The translations under genes were made by a program, and so were the position numbers. From CAKVON01 sp902475665 (GTDB lineage: Bacteria; Actinomycetota; Coriobacteriia; Coriobacteriales; Atopobiaceae), in contig JAWQCY010000002.1 of NCBI GenBank assembly GCA_036321795.1, positions 62,001-126,000 on the forward strand: DNA of 64,000 nucleotides, read 5' to 3'. The notes beneath the pieces were generated by a model. It was not told the origin of the DNA. It was given only the letters and a program-made list of their open reading frames with translations, and did not search any database. Within the stretch, counting starts at the first letter, position 1. Each line of letters begins with the position of its first letter. Shown piece after piece: positions 24,817 through 33,003 of this stretch.

Positions 24817-25607
24817 CACGAGTGCATCAGGCCCTTCGGGTCAATCTTCTCCTGGATCTTCTTGAGGGTGCGACGCAGCAGGCGCGAAACCTGCACCTGG
24901 CTCACGCCAAGGCGCTCGGCGATCTCGACCTGCGTGAGACCCTCGACGAAGCGCATGCGGATGACGTCTTGCTCACGCGGCGAGAAGTCGCGAATCGTGT
25001 CCTCGATCACCATGCGGTCGTCGGCGGTGCCGAGGCCCGCGTCCTCGGAGGCGTAGCGGTCGATGACGGCGGGGGCGTCGTCATCGTCGCCGGAGCCAGC
25101 CTCAAGGGGCACCGAGCTGTAGGCGCTCGACGACTCCATGGCCTCGAGGACCTCGTCGACCGAGACGTCCAGATGCTCGGCGATCTCGGCGACCGACGGG
25201 CTTCTCTGCAGGTCCTTGGTCAGCTCGTCGGTGGTCTTGTTGACCTTGGCGGAAAGCTCCTGCAGACGCCTGGGGACTCGGACGGACCAACCCTTGTCAC
25301 GGAAGTGGCGCTTGATCTCGCCCAGGATGGTGGGCGTGGCATAGGTCGTGAACTCGAGGTCTCTCGAGATGTCGAAACGGTCGATGGCCTTGATGAGACC
25401 GACCGTTCCCACCTGGATGAGGTCGTCGAGGGGCTCGCCCTTGTTCTTGAACTTCGCGGCCAAAAAGCGCACCAGGTTGAGGTGGTTGAGGATGAGCTGT
25501 TCGCGGGCGTCCTCGTCGCCCTCGAGCTTGTAGCGACGGAACAGCTCGCGAGTGCGCTCCTTGTCCCAGGCGAGCTTTCCGCCCGTGCGACGGGAGCCGT
25601 TACTCAT
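24816..25607 (-). CDS. SigB/SigF-type RNA polymerase sigma factor
   Basis: This is a 263-residue group 3 sigma-70 factor. Region 2 is LILNHLNLVRFLAAKFKNKGEPLDDLIQVGTVGLIKAIDRFDISRDLEFTTYATPTILGEIKRHFRDKGWSVRVPRRLQEL, the classic SigB/SigF/SpoIIAC signature. Region 3 spans about 120-165. Region 4 is FSPREQDVIRMRFVEGLTQVEIAERLGVSQVQVSRLLRRTLKKIQE. Such factors control general stress or developmental regulons and are usually held by an RsbW-type anti-sigma encoded upstream, as here (overlapping by 8-14 bases). Either the ATG at 25607 or a GTG at 25613 could be the start. The acidic spacer GSGDDDDAP between regions 3 and 4 is slightly long. Confidence 0.92.
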   Translation of the reverse strand: MSNGSRRTGGKLAWDKERTRELFRRYKLEGDEDAREQLILNHLNLVRFLAAKFKNKGEPLDDLIQVGTVGLIKAIDRFDISRDLEFTTYATPTILGEIKRHFRDKGWSVRVPRRLQELSAKVNKTTDELTKDLQRSPSVAEIAEHLDVSVDEVLEAMESSSAYSSVPLEAGSGDDDDAPAVIDRYASEDAGLGTADDRMVIEDTIRDFSPREQDVIRMRFVEGLTQVEIAERLGVSQVQVSRLLRRTLKKIQEKIDPKGLMHS

Positions 25608-25965
25608 CGGCACCGCCCGCCCGCTTGGTCAGGCGAAGCACATGTGCGTCGCGATCGGCCTCGTAGTCATCGCAGACCGCCGAGAGCAGAAGGTCGGCGT
25701 AGGCGAGCGCGGGATCGTCGGACGTGGCGTCACCCAGGGAGAACTCCATCGCAATCGAGCCGGCGCCAACCGAGAAGGACACGTCGCTCGTGGACGGCTC
25801 GGTGGCACAGGAGTAGACGAAGCCCTCCTCCGCCGCCATGCGAAGGTCCTCGACGTCGTCGACGCCCATGTCGGCGACGACCGCCAGGTTTGCGGCCATC
25901 ATTCGGACCGCACGCGCGTACGCGGGCTCGGCGGGAACGCTGAGCCTGATGGTGTCTTGCTGCAT
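25600..25965 (-). CDS. RsbW-like anti-sigma factor, degenerate ATP-binding site
   Basis: This 121-residue protein lies directly upstream of and overlapping a SigB-type sigma gene. Its pattern (RLSVPAEPAYARAVRMMAANLAVVADMGVDDVEDLRMAAEEGFVYSCA) matches the N-terminal half of RsbW/SpoIIAB GHKL proteins. The conserved N-box asparagine (ExxxNA in kinases) is Tyr here (EEGFVYSCA), and no G1-box DxGxG is visible in the C-terminal half, where YADLLLSAVCDDYEADR stands instead. It may thus bind sigma without nucleotide-dependent kinase activity. No RsbV-like anti-anti-sigma gene is adjacent. An ordinary but divergent RsbW remains possible. Confidence 0.72.
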   Translation of the reverse strand: MQQDTIRLSVPAEPAYARAVRMMAANLAVVADMGVDDVEDLRMAAEEGFVYSCATEPSTSDVSFSVGAGSIAMEFSLGDATSDDPALAYADLLLSAVCDDYEADRDAHVLRLTKRAGGADE

Positions 25966-25997
25966 GTCGCTCCTTAGAATCGTTGTCGTGGCTCGCC

Positions 25998-26573
25998 TTA
26001 CTCGGCGGACTTGTCGGCGGCGTCGCCGTCGGGGTAAGTGAAGTAACTGCGACCGCCCGCGTGCTCGGCGGGCTTGGCGTCGGGTTCGCCGGCTTGGGAT
26101 GCCGTCTCGTCGCCGGCGGGAATCGCGGCAGGATCGGCGTGGCCGAGCTTGGCCTGACGAGAGGCCTTGGGCGCATGGGCGCCAAGCTTGCCGACGACGC
26201 CGGCAATGCCATCAGCGGCAGACGCGGTGACCTTGGTGACCGCGTCGGTGACGTTAGCGCCGACGCCCGTGACGGAGGAGACGTCCGACAGGATGTCGTC
26301 GACACGCACCAAGTCGACGGTCAGCGCGTCGACCGCGGTGCCGGCCTTGTCCAGCAGGGGCTGGAGCTCCTTGGTGGCGGGTGCGAGCTCGTCGGCGACA
26401 CCGTCGAGCTTCTGCACGACGGGCTTGATCTCGGCGATGGTCTCGTTGAGGGTGTCGCACACCTCCCCGACCGACTTGCGGCCGTGACGCAGGGTCAGGG
26501 CGAGTTCGGCCAGGGCCCACACTCCGGCGACCACCAGGACCACGAGCGAGATGTTGAGCGGAGTCATCTCCAT
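25998..26573 (-). CDS. DUF948 membrane-anchored helical protein
   Basis: This 191-residue protein has one N-terminal transmembrane helix (about 8-28, ISLVVLVVAGVWALAELALTL). A long amphipathic helical region follows (about 30-110, CDTLNETIAEIKPVVQKLDGVADELAPATKELQPLLDKAGTAVDALTVDLVRVDDIL) characteristic of DUF948/YtxG-like proteins. The C-terminus is Ala/Pro/Asp-rich and disordered. Family function is unknown; it resembles phasin or stator-like scaffolds. DUF948 genes lie between rarA and alaS in many actinobacteria, as here. It probably heads the transcript with rsbW and the sigma factor. A weak -10-like TAGAAT is seen about 40 bases upstream. Confidence 0.85.
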   Translation of the reverse strand: MEMTPLNISLVVLVVAGVWALAELALTLRHGRKSVGEVCDTLNETIAEIKPVVQKLDGVADELAPATKELQPLLDKAGTAVDALTVDLVRVDDILSDVSSVTGVGANVTDAVTKVTASAADGIAGVVGKLGAHAPKASRQAKLGHADPAAIPAGDETASQAGEPDAKPAEHAGGRSYFTYPDGDAADKSAE

Positions 26574-26660
26574 GTGTGACCGTCCTTCTCACTAGATTTG
26601 CGTTCGTGCGCAATTCTACCCGTTGGCGGCCGCGCGTTACGCAACGTACGGCCCATGGGC

Positions 26661-28010
26661 CTACTCTGACCTGTCACGGGCGGCGGACTCGATGCGCCAG
26701 GCCTCCCAGCCGCGCTCGGACGGCTTGAAGAATGCACCCCTCTCCAACCCGTCGGGCAGGTACTGCTGCCGTACCCAGCCGCCGGGATAGTCGTGGGGGT
26801 AGAGGTAGGGACCATAGGAGTCCGAGCCGGGACGGTGGCGGTCGCGCAGCGGGTTGGGAACCTCTCGACGCGGCCCATGGCGGACCTCGGCCAGGGCGGC
26901 GTCGATTCCGGCCTCGGCGGCGTTCGACTTGGGCGCGAGGGCCACGTACAGCGCGGCCTGCGCGAGGTTGATGCGACACTCGGGGTAGCCGATGACCTCG
27001 GCGCTCTTGAAGGCGGCCTCGGCGACGAGAAGGGCCTGCGGGTCGGCGTTGCCCACGTCCTCGGACGCCTGGATCATGATGCGGCGGGCAATGAACTTGG
27101 GGTCCTCCCCCGCGTCGATCATGCGCGCGAGCCAATACAGGACTGCGTCGGGGTCGCTCCCGCGCATCGACTTGATGAAGGCGGAGATCACGTCGTAGTG
27201 CATGTCGCCGTGCTTGTCGTAGGCAAGGCCGCGGCGCGGCGTAGCCTCTAAGACGTCGGTGACGCTGACGTGGATCGGGCCGGGATTCGACCGGGCGTCC
27301 TTCTCGTCCCCTTCGTCGCCCTCCCCCACGACCGGGGTGGCCATCTGGCTCGCAAGCTCCAGCGTGGTGAGCGCCGCACGGGCGTCGCCGCCCGACAGGG
27401 TGACGATCTCGTCGATGGCATCGTCGTCGACGACGTAGCGACCGGCAAGCCCCCGCTCGCACGCGATGGCGCGCTCGAGCACCTGGCGGATGTCACCATC
27501 GTCGAGCGCGGTGAGCTCGACCACGCGCGAGCGGGAGAGAAGTGCGGAGTTGACCTCGAAGTAGGGATTCTCGGTCGTGGCGCCGATGAGCACGACGATG
27601 CGGTCCTCCACCGCGTGGAGCAGGGCGTCTTGCTGCGAGCGCGAGAAGCGATGGATCTCGTCGACGAACAATATGGTGCGACGGCCACCGGCAAGAAGAC
27701 GGCTGCGTGCGGCGTCGATCTCGCGACGGAGGTCCTTGACGGTACCCGTGATGGCCGAGACCTCGACGAACTCGGCATGGGTCGAGTTGGCGATGATGCG
27801 CGCGAGCGTTGTCTTGCCGGTGCCGGCGGGGCCATACAGGATGACCGAGGACAAGACATCGTGCTCGATGGCCTTCCTGAGCCACGAGTCGGGACCCACC
27901 GCCTGGCGCTGACCGCAGAACTCGTCCAGCGTGCGCGGGCGGACGCGCACCGCGAGCGGGGCGTTCCTATTGATGGCGCGACTCTCGGCGCCCGAGAATA
28001 GTGTATCCAT
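26661..28010 (-). CDS. rarA: Replication-associated recombination protein RarA (MgsA)
   Basis: RarA is a clamp-loader-like AAA+ ATPase acting at stalled forks. The 449-residue protein has Walker A LYGPAGTGKTT (59-68) and Walker B TILFVDEIHRFSRSQQDALL. It also has sensor 1 IGATTENPYFEVN, sensor 2 GGDARAALTTLE and the C-terminal MgsA domain SAFIKSMRGSDPDAVLYWLARMIDAGEDPKFIARRIMIQASEDVGNADPQAL. The length is normal. No ribosome-binding site precedes the ATG at 28010. Instead a good promoter (TTGCCA-16-TACAAT) ends 7 bases before it, suggesting a leaderless mRNA. Confidence 0.96.
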   Translation of the reverse strand: MDTLFSGAESRAINRNAPLAVRVRPRTLDEFCGQRQAVGPDSWLRKAIEHDVLSSVILYGPAGTGKTTLARIIANSTHAEFVEVSAITGTVKDLRREIDAARSRLLAGGRRTILFVDEIHRFSRSQQDALLHAVEDRIVVLIGATTENPYFEVNSALLSRSRVVELTALDDGDIRQVLERAIACERGLAGRYVVDDDAIDEIVTLSGGDARAALTTLELASQMATPVVGEGDEGDEKDARSNPGPIHVSVTDVLEATPRRGLAYDKHGDMHYDVISAFIKSMRGSDPDAVLYWLARMIDAGEDPKFIARRIMIQASEDVGNADPQALLVAEAAFKSAEVIGYPECRINLAQAALYVALAPKSNAAEAGIDAALAEVRHGPRREVPNPLRDRHRPGSDSYGPYLYPHDYPGGWVRQQYLPDGLERGAFFKPSERGWEAWRIESAARDRSE

Positions 28011-28017
28011 ACGAACA

Positions 28018-28045
28018 ATTGTACGACATTGGCATGGGGTGGCAA
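28018..28045 (-). promoter_or_regulatory. rarA promoter, probably giving a leaderless transcript
   Basis: On the minus strand a -35 TTGCCA (28040-28045) and -10 TACAAT (28018-28023) are separated by 16 bp, each with one mismatch to the sigma-70 consensus. Seven bases separate the -10 from the rarA ATG, so transcription would start at or within the start codon. Confidence 0.7.
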
Positions 28046-28140
28046 GCCCCAACGTGACAAGGGCGTGAACGCTTCGCGACCGGTGCCCTCGCCTGCCCTA
28101 TGCTTGTTCGCCAAGCGACTACCCGCAGGGAGGCACACCC

Positions 28141-28908
28141 ATGGCATCCGCACCCGAGCCCACGCAGGCACGCAGGCCCGTCATCGGCATCTGCTCGCGC
28201 CCCAGCGACGACGGCAGCCAGATCTGGATCGCGAGCGGCTACTCGCAGAAGGTCTGCGCGGCGGGTGGGCTGCCCCTGGCGCTTCCCTTCGACCCCGCGG
28301 CGCCGACGATGGCCCGCGAGGTCGTGGGCCTTCTCGACGGGCTGCTGCTGACGGGCGGCGGAGACATCTGTCCAGAGTCGTTCGACGGGCACGTGTACGA
28401 CGAGGGCTGCAAGGCCGAGCTCACGCTGTGCTGCCGCCAGCGCGACGACTTCGAGCGCGAGCTGGCCGAGGCCGCGTGGGATGCCGACATCCCCACCCTG
28501 GGGGTGTGCCGCGGGATGCAGCTCATCAACGTGAGCCGTGGCGGCTCGATGGTACGCGACGTCTCCGAGCAGCGCGGCGTCTGCACCAACGACAACATGC
28601 ACCTGGCACCGCCGTTCAACGCGCCGTGCCACCGCGTGACGATCGACGCGGACTCGCGGCTGGCGGCCACCCTCGGCAAGACGGAGTTTCCCGTCAACTC
28701 GATCCACCACCAGGCCGTAAGCGATCCGGGACGCGGCGTGCGCTTCGTCGGATTTGCGGGCGACGGCACACCCGAGGCACTGGAGTGCCCCGAGAAGAGC
28801 TTCTTCGTGGGCGTGCAGTGGCACCCCGAAATCCTTGGCACCAACCCGGAGCTGTTCGACGCCTTCGTCGGGGCAGCGGCCGTCTATGCGTCCAGGTCGT
28901 CGAAGTAG
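28141..28908 (+). CDS. Gamma-glutamyl-gamma-aminobutyrate hydrolase-like (peptidase C26)
   Basis: This is a 255-residue class I glutamine-amidotransferase-like hydrolase. It contains LLTGGGDICPESF, nucleophile Cys123 in TLGVCRGMQLINV, SIHHQAVSDPG, and His-Glu in VGVQWHPE (around residue 230). This is the complete triad of the PuuD/C26 family, which hydrolyses gamma-glutamyl amides. The exact substrate is unknown. It is the first plus-strand gene in the window, divergent from rarA, with an AGGGAGG ribosome-binding site. Its 3' end overlaps the 3' end of dgt by 25 bases in antisense. Confidence 0.92.
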   Translation: MASAPEPTQARRPVIGICSRPSDDGSQIWIASGYSQKVCAAGGLPLALPFDPAAPTMAREVVGLLDGLLLTGGGDICPESFDGHVYDEGCKAELTLCCRQRDDFERELAEAAWDADIPTLGVCRGMQLINVSRGGSMVRDVSEQRGVCTNDNMHLAPPFNAPCHRVTIDADSRLAATLGKTEFPVNSIHHQAVSDPGRGVRFVGFAGDGTPEALECPEKSFFVGVQWHPEILGTNPELFDAFVGAAAVYASRSSK

Positions 28909-30125
28909 GTCCTGCGCGGGAACAACCCACGCGCGTCGGGGAACAGCCTCTCGCACAGGGCGACGAAGTAGTCGTCGGTCATCGACGAGAGGTAGTCAAC
29001 CACGCACAGGTGCTCGTCGGCCTGCCAGTCATACTCCATGCCGTAGTGGGCAAGGGCGCGACGCACTTGCTTGATGTGCTGGCGGAAGATCTCGGACTGC
29101 TCGTCGCCGGCGCGCAGGTTGGCGAGCTCGCGGTCGTACAGCCTCTCGAACAGCTCGCGCACGGCGTCCGAGAAGTCCCCTCCCACCTCGCGCGACAGGT
29201 AGATCTTCTCGTAGTTCTCGCGCTTGGCGCGCGCAAGCTCGGCAAAGCCCGCCTCGCTCATGGCGATGCGGTCATGGCCGACGCTGTTCTCGACCACGTC
29301 TGAAACGAACGCCGACAGCGCCCACGCGTTGTAGGCGCCGCCCAGCCCGTCGTCGAAGTCGCCCTCGCCCAAAAGCCCCGCGCGGATGGCGTCCTGACGG
29401 TCCTTCCCCACGTAGGCGATGATGTCGCTCAGACGGACGACGCAGCCCTCGAGCGTCATGGGCCGCAGGCGCCCGATGGCATCGTCGCCGCTGTCCCAGC
29501 ACCCACGCACGACGTCGTCGAACTCGTCGAAGGTCGACAGCCCGCTCGTGGAGAACTCCTGGCACTCGAACTCGCCGTTGTGGCAGATCACGCCGTCGAG
29601 CGCCTGCAGCGACAGGTTGCGCCCGTACAGGCGATCGAGCACGCGCACGCTCTGGACGTTGTGGAAGAACCAGCGGCCGTCGCGCTCGCGCAGGCAGTCG
29701 TTGAGGAAGCGCTCCCCGGCATGGCCGAAGGGGGTGTGCCCGATGTCGTGACCAAGCGCGATGGCCTCGATCAGGTCGAGGTTGAGACCCAGAGCGCGAC
29801 CGATGTCGCGCGCCACGCGGGCCACGAGCTGCACGTGCAGGCCGCGACGCGTGAGGTCGTCGTTGGGGTTGAACGAGAAGACCTGCGTCTTGCCCGCGAG
29901 TCGGTTGTATGCGGGCGTGTGCATGACCTTCTCGGCATCGCGCACGAACGCGGGTCGCTCGAAGGTGGCAAGGTCGCGGGCGTCGTCGCGACGACGAAGC
30001 GCTGCCGCATCGGGCGTGGCATACTGGCTGCCACCCGCGGCGGCGACCTCGCGGACCGAGGCGCGCGCGGCATCGGACAGCTCGCAGCGCACGTCCGGCG
30101 CGCACCTGTTGACGACACCTGCCAT
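28884..30125 (-). CDS. dgt: Deoxyguanosinetriphosphate triphosphohydrolase-like protein
   Basis: This is a 413-residue HD-domain dNTPase. Metal-binding motifs are NRLAGKTQVF (Arg/Lys substrate region), the HD motif ALGHDIGHTPFGHAGERFLN, and a downstream Asp in VVRLSDIIAYVGKDRQDA. These are the signatures of the dGTPase type 2/3 subfamily, which controls dNTP pools. The ATG at 30125 was chosen because the frame upstream lacks similarity. A GGG-rich segment precedes it. The last 25 bases overlap the convergent C26 hydrolase gene. Length and motifs are normal. Confidence 0.94.
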   Translation of the reverse strand: MAGVVNRCAPDVRCELSDAARASVREVAAAGGSQYATPDAAALRRRDDARDLATFERPAFVRDAEKVMHTPAYNRLAGKTQVFSFNPNDDLTRRGLHVQLVARVARDIGRALGLNLDLIEAIALGHDIGHTPFGHAGERFLNDCLRERDGRWFFHNVQSVRVLDRLYGRNLSLQALDGVICHNGEFECQEFSTSGLSTFDEFDDVVRGCWDSGDDAIGRLRPMTLEGCVVRLSDIIAYVGKDRQDAIRAGLLGEGDFDDGLGGAYNAWALSAFVSDVVENSVGHDRIAMSEAGFAELARAKRENYEKIYLSREVGGDFSDAVRELFERLYDRELANLRAGDEQSEIFRQHIKQVRRALAHYGMEYDWQADEHLCVVDYLSSMTDDYFVALCERLFPDARGLFPRRTYFDDLDA

Positions 30126-30187
30126 GCCACATCCCCTCTCGCCATTGCCTTTTCGAAGAGCATAGCCCATGCCCCGGACACAAACCC

Positions 30188-31582
30188 CTAGTCGACGACC
30201 AAACAGCCCAGGTTAAAGCGGCTCGTCTCGTACTCGATGATGTTGGCGCGGCCCGAGCGCGTGAATACGCCCGCGAAGCGCCCGCCGAACAGGTACAGCC
30301 CCTCCATGTTGTTGGCGGGCGTCGCGTCGAGAAGGTCCTCGCCCTCGGCGGGCGCACCGCCGGCGATGAGCGGGGTCGCGTACTGCGGGGCATAGCGCTG
30401 GATGACGTCGCCCGCGGCCGCGGCGGCCTCGACGGCCTCGCGCCACTGGTCGTCGTCGGCGTCAAGCCCGGCCAGGATGCCGCGCCCGCCATATCCGTCG
30501 GCGGGCTTCACGATCCAGTCGCACTTGCGTCCCAGGTAGCGCGCAAGGTCGCTCTCGGGCGAAAGGGTTATGGTCTCGGGCACGTGCGCGCGAACGAAGG
30601 CCAGCTCGTTGGGGTCAAGGTACTTCTCTGCAGCATCGCCCCACAAGATCGAGAAGACCGTCTTGGTGGCAACGGGCCAGGTGCGGTAGCCGCCCACGAC
30701 GCAGGCAAGGCCACGCTCGGCGGCGCCGGCCAGCGCGTCGGCGCCGGCGCAGGGCTTGTCGAACAGCTCGCCCGTCACCGCACGGCGCCAGACGCAGTCG
30801 ATCGGGCCGTCGGGTCCGACCAGCGCCTCGGCACCGTCCCCGGTGGCAGCGACGCGCAGGTCGCGCACGTCGACGAACGAGGCCGCCACGCCATGACCCC
30901 GAAGGATCTCGACAAAGTGGTCGAGGTCGTCGGTCGAGATGACGCTCTCGCCATAGTCGACGATCGCGAGGTTGCGTGGCTCGGCGGGATGCGCGGACGC
31001 GCCTGCAGGGCCCTGCCAGCCGCGATAGGTCTCAAGCAGGGTGTCGACCCAGGACTCGCACACGTCGAACCAACGGACGTTCGGGTGGCGTCGCTCGAAC
31101 TCGGCGCAGGTGGGGGTCAGGCGCACTGCTCGGGTGACCTCGTCGGTCGTCACCATGCCGGCCGAGCCGTCGGTGTTGAGCTCGCAAAACTGGAAGTCGC
31201 CGGTCTCCTCGTCAAGGAACACGTCCACGCGTGCCAGCGGGATCTCGCACTCGTAGCCGGTGGGCAGGCAGCACAGGCGCGCCAGCTCGGGGTCCAGCCC
31301 AAACAGGTCACGAAAGGCCTCGTCCTCGCGGAAGGCGCGCGTGAGCTTGTCCATGATCCGTCCCATGGTCTCGGCCGCGTCGCGCAGAAGAGCGATCGTG
31401 GGGCCATCGAAGATCTTGGGCGTCAGCGCCCAGGGCACGGGGGCTCCATGCAACACGGCATGGGTCCTCGCCAGGTAGGCGTCGCCCCGGGCACGACCGG
31501 GCGCGTCTCCGGCGAGGTCGTGGGCGATGTCGACGAACTCGTCCTCGAGGGCCCTCGAGCCGAGCGTGGCAGCTTGCTGCAT
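30188..31582 (-). CDS. Glutathionylspermidine synthase-like ATP-grasp protein
   Basis: This 464-residue protein resembles the C-terminal synthetase domain family of glutathionylspermidine synthase, a circularly permuted ATP-grasp fold. Supporting segments are VDVFLDEETGDFQFCELNTDGSAGM, IDCVWRRAVTGELFD, FSILWGDAAEKYLDPNE, CDWIVKPADGYGGRGIL and a closing LYLFGGRFAGVFTRSGRANIIEYE. It probably forms an amide bond using ATP, but the substrate cannot be inferred; actinobacterial relatives are uncharacterised. It ends 62 bases upstream of dgt. A TTCCTG-T-CAGGAA palindrome lies 51-63 bases upstream of its start. Confidence 0.8.
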   Translation of the reverse strand: MQQAATLGSRALEDEFVDIAHDLAGDAPGRARGDAYLARTHAVLHGAPVPWALTPKIFDGPTIALLRDAAETMGRIMDKLTRAFREDEAFRDLFGLDPELARLCCLPTGYECEIPLARVDVFLDEETGDFQFCELNTDGSAGMVTTDEVTRAVRLTPTCAEFERRHPNVRWFDVCESWVDTLLETYRGWQGPAGASAHPAEPRNLAIVDYGESVISTDDLDHFVEILRGHGVAASFVDVRDLRVAATGDGAEALVGPDGPIDCVWRRAVTGELFDKPCAGADALAGAAERGLACVVGGYRTWPVATKTVFSILWGDAAEKYLDPNELAFVRAHVPETITLSPESDLARYLGRKCDWIVKPADGYGGRGILAGLDADDDQWREAVEAAAAAGDVIQRYAPQYATPLIAGGAPAEGEDLLDATPANNMEGLYLFGGRFAGVFTRSGRANIIEYETSRFNLGCLVVD

Positions 31583-31632
31583 GCGAACCTCCGTCGCGTC
31601 GCGCGGGCGCGCGGCAAGCCACGCGTCGCGTT

Positions 31633-31645
31633 TTCCTGTCAGGAA
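31633..31645. promoter_or_regulatory. Palindrome TTCCTGTCAGGAA upstream of the ATP-grasp gene
   Basis: A perfect 6-1-6 palindrome sits in an AT-richer patch 51 bases upstream of the gene starting at 31582. It shares the core CTGTCAG with the palindrome at 35660-35672. The rest of the 155-base gap is GC-rich with no gene seen. Confidence 0.4.
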
Positions 31646-31737
31646 GAAATCGTAGCGTCGTCGCGTGTCACGCGCGTAAACGCGACAGCGCCATTTGCGA
31701 CGGCCGCCGCGCGGGCGGGCACACGGGTCGCACGCAC

Positions 31738-33003
31738 CTAGAAGAGCGTGGGCCCATCGTCATCGGGACGCGGCGTGCGACGGCGGGGCGGCACGACGGT
31801 CTTGGCAGGCTTGGCGGGCTTGGCAGGCTTGGCAGGCCGCGCGCACTTCTCGGCAGCGGGAGCGTCCGGCGCCTGGCGAGAAGTGCGTGGCTCGCGCCCG
31901 GCCATAACCTCGAGCGTGCGCTCGGCAATCTGGCGCATGCCTCGCGCGTTGGGGTGCTCGAAGCCGTCCGCCAGAAGCGCGGCATCGTGGTCCATGAGGA
32001 CCATGCCATCGACCAGGCCCATGTGCTGGTGGCGCGCGACCGCCGGCGCCAGCAGCGCGCCGAGCTCGCGCCAACAGCTTCTGTGGTGGCTCGGCCACGC
32101 GTCCTCGTCGTGCCAGACGGGGCTGCAAACCCAACACGGCGTGTTAGGCCAGGCGCGGGCGACCTCGTCCAGATACAGCCTCAGGTCGCGTCCGACCGCC
32201 GCGGCCGAGCAGGGCTCGTAGCGGTAGTTGGCACCCAGCGCCACGACGATGCGCGCGGGTCGGATTGCCGAGCCCGCGTCGGCGACCGAGCCGGGCTGCG
32301 CCACCTGGCCGCCGATGCCCTGGTTCACGAGGTCGAGGTCCAGCCTGTCCGCCACGAGCCTGGGCCAGGGCAGGGCGGGGTCGTCGCAGACGAAGCCCTG
32401 CGCGATCGAGTCGCCCAGCACCAACAGCCCGCGGCGCGCGGGAACCGGATCGAGCGTCGAGCCATCGCACATGATCTTTCTGACCCTGCAGCCACGCAAG
32501 CATGGCAGGTGGAAGCGCACGCGGCGCGTGTCGACCATGCCGGGAAGCATCGGCTCGCCGTCGGGCGCGGCGGTCGGGGCGGCGCGGGAGCCCGCAAGCC
32601 CCACGACTACGACGGAGCCGCCACCTGCGACGGGTTCGGGCTCCAGCGGGCCGAGCGCACGCCCGTCGACGTCGGCCGAGACGCAGTCGTGCGGCAGGCG
32701 GTCGGCGTCGCCGTCGACGAGCTCCAGGCTCTCTGCGGTGCCGGCGGGCTCGCGATCCGGCCACACCTCGAGCGCGACCCAACTGGCGTCGGTCTCGGCC
32801 TCGACCGTGACGCCCGCCGTGCATGCGGCCATCTGGCGGTAGAGGCCCGGATGCCAGGCCATGCAGCTGGAAAGCGCGCGGACCTGCATGCCGGTCAGAC
32901 GCCAGGGACGAACCCAGCCCGCCTCGTCGGTCGAGCGCACATGCCCATGCAGGAAGTCGGCGGCGGCCAGCGTCATGCGCGCCTCGCGCGCCGCGGCCGT
33001 CAT
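31738..33003 (-). CDS. SGNH/GDSL-family hydrolase with KPA-repeat tail
   Basis: The C-terminal two-thirds of this 421-residue protein is an SGNH hydrolase: block I RGLLVLGDSIAQGF (catalytic Ser), block II NQGIGGQVAQPGS (Gly), block III VVALGANYRYE (Asn), and DGFEHPNARGMRQIAE with the catalytic Asp/His. The N-terminal domain (about 1-190) resembles a jelly-roll accessory domain of SGNH esterases. The tail is low complexity, with tandem PAK units followed by a basic PPRRRTPRPDDDGPTLF end. The ATG overlaps the glycerate kinase stop (ATGA). No signal peptide is seen, so it is probably cytoplasmic. The substrate is unknown. Confidence 0.85.
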   Translation of the reverse strand: MTAAAREARMTLAAADFLHGHVRSTDEAGWVRPWRLTGMQVRALSSCMAWHPGLYRQMAACTAGVTVEAETDASWVALEVWPDREPAGTAESLELVDGDADRLPHDCVSADVDGRALGPLEPEPVAGGGSVVVVGLAGSRAAPTAAPDGEPMLPGMVDTRRVRFHLPCLRGCRVRKIMCDGSTLDPVPARRGLLVLGDSIAQGFVCDDPALPWPRLVADRLDLDLVNQGIGGQVAQPGSVADAGSAIRPARIVVALGANYRYEPCSAAAVGRDLRLYLDEVARAWPNTPCWVCSPVWHDEDAWPSHHRSCWRELGALLAPAVARHQHMGLVDGMVLMDHDAALLADGFEHPNARGMRQIAERTLEVMAGREPRTSRQAPDAPAAEKCARPAKPAKPAKPAKTVVPPRRRTPRPDDDGPTLF

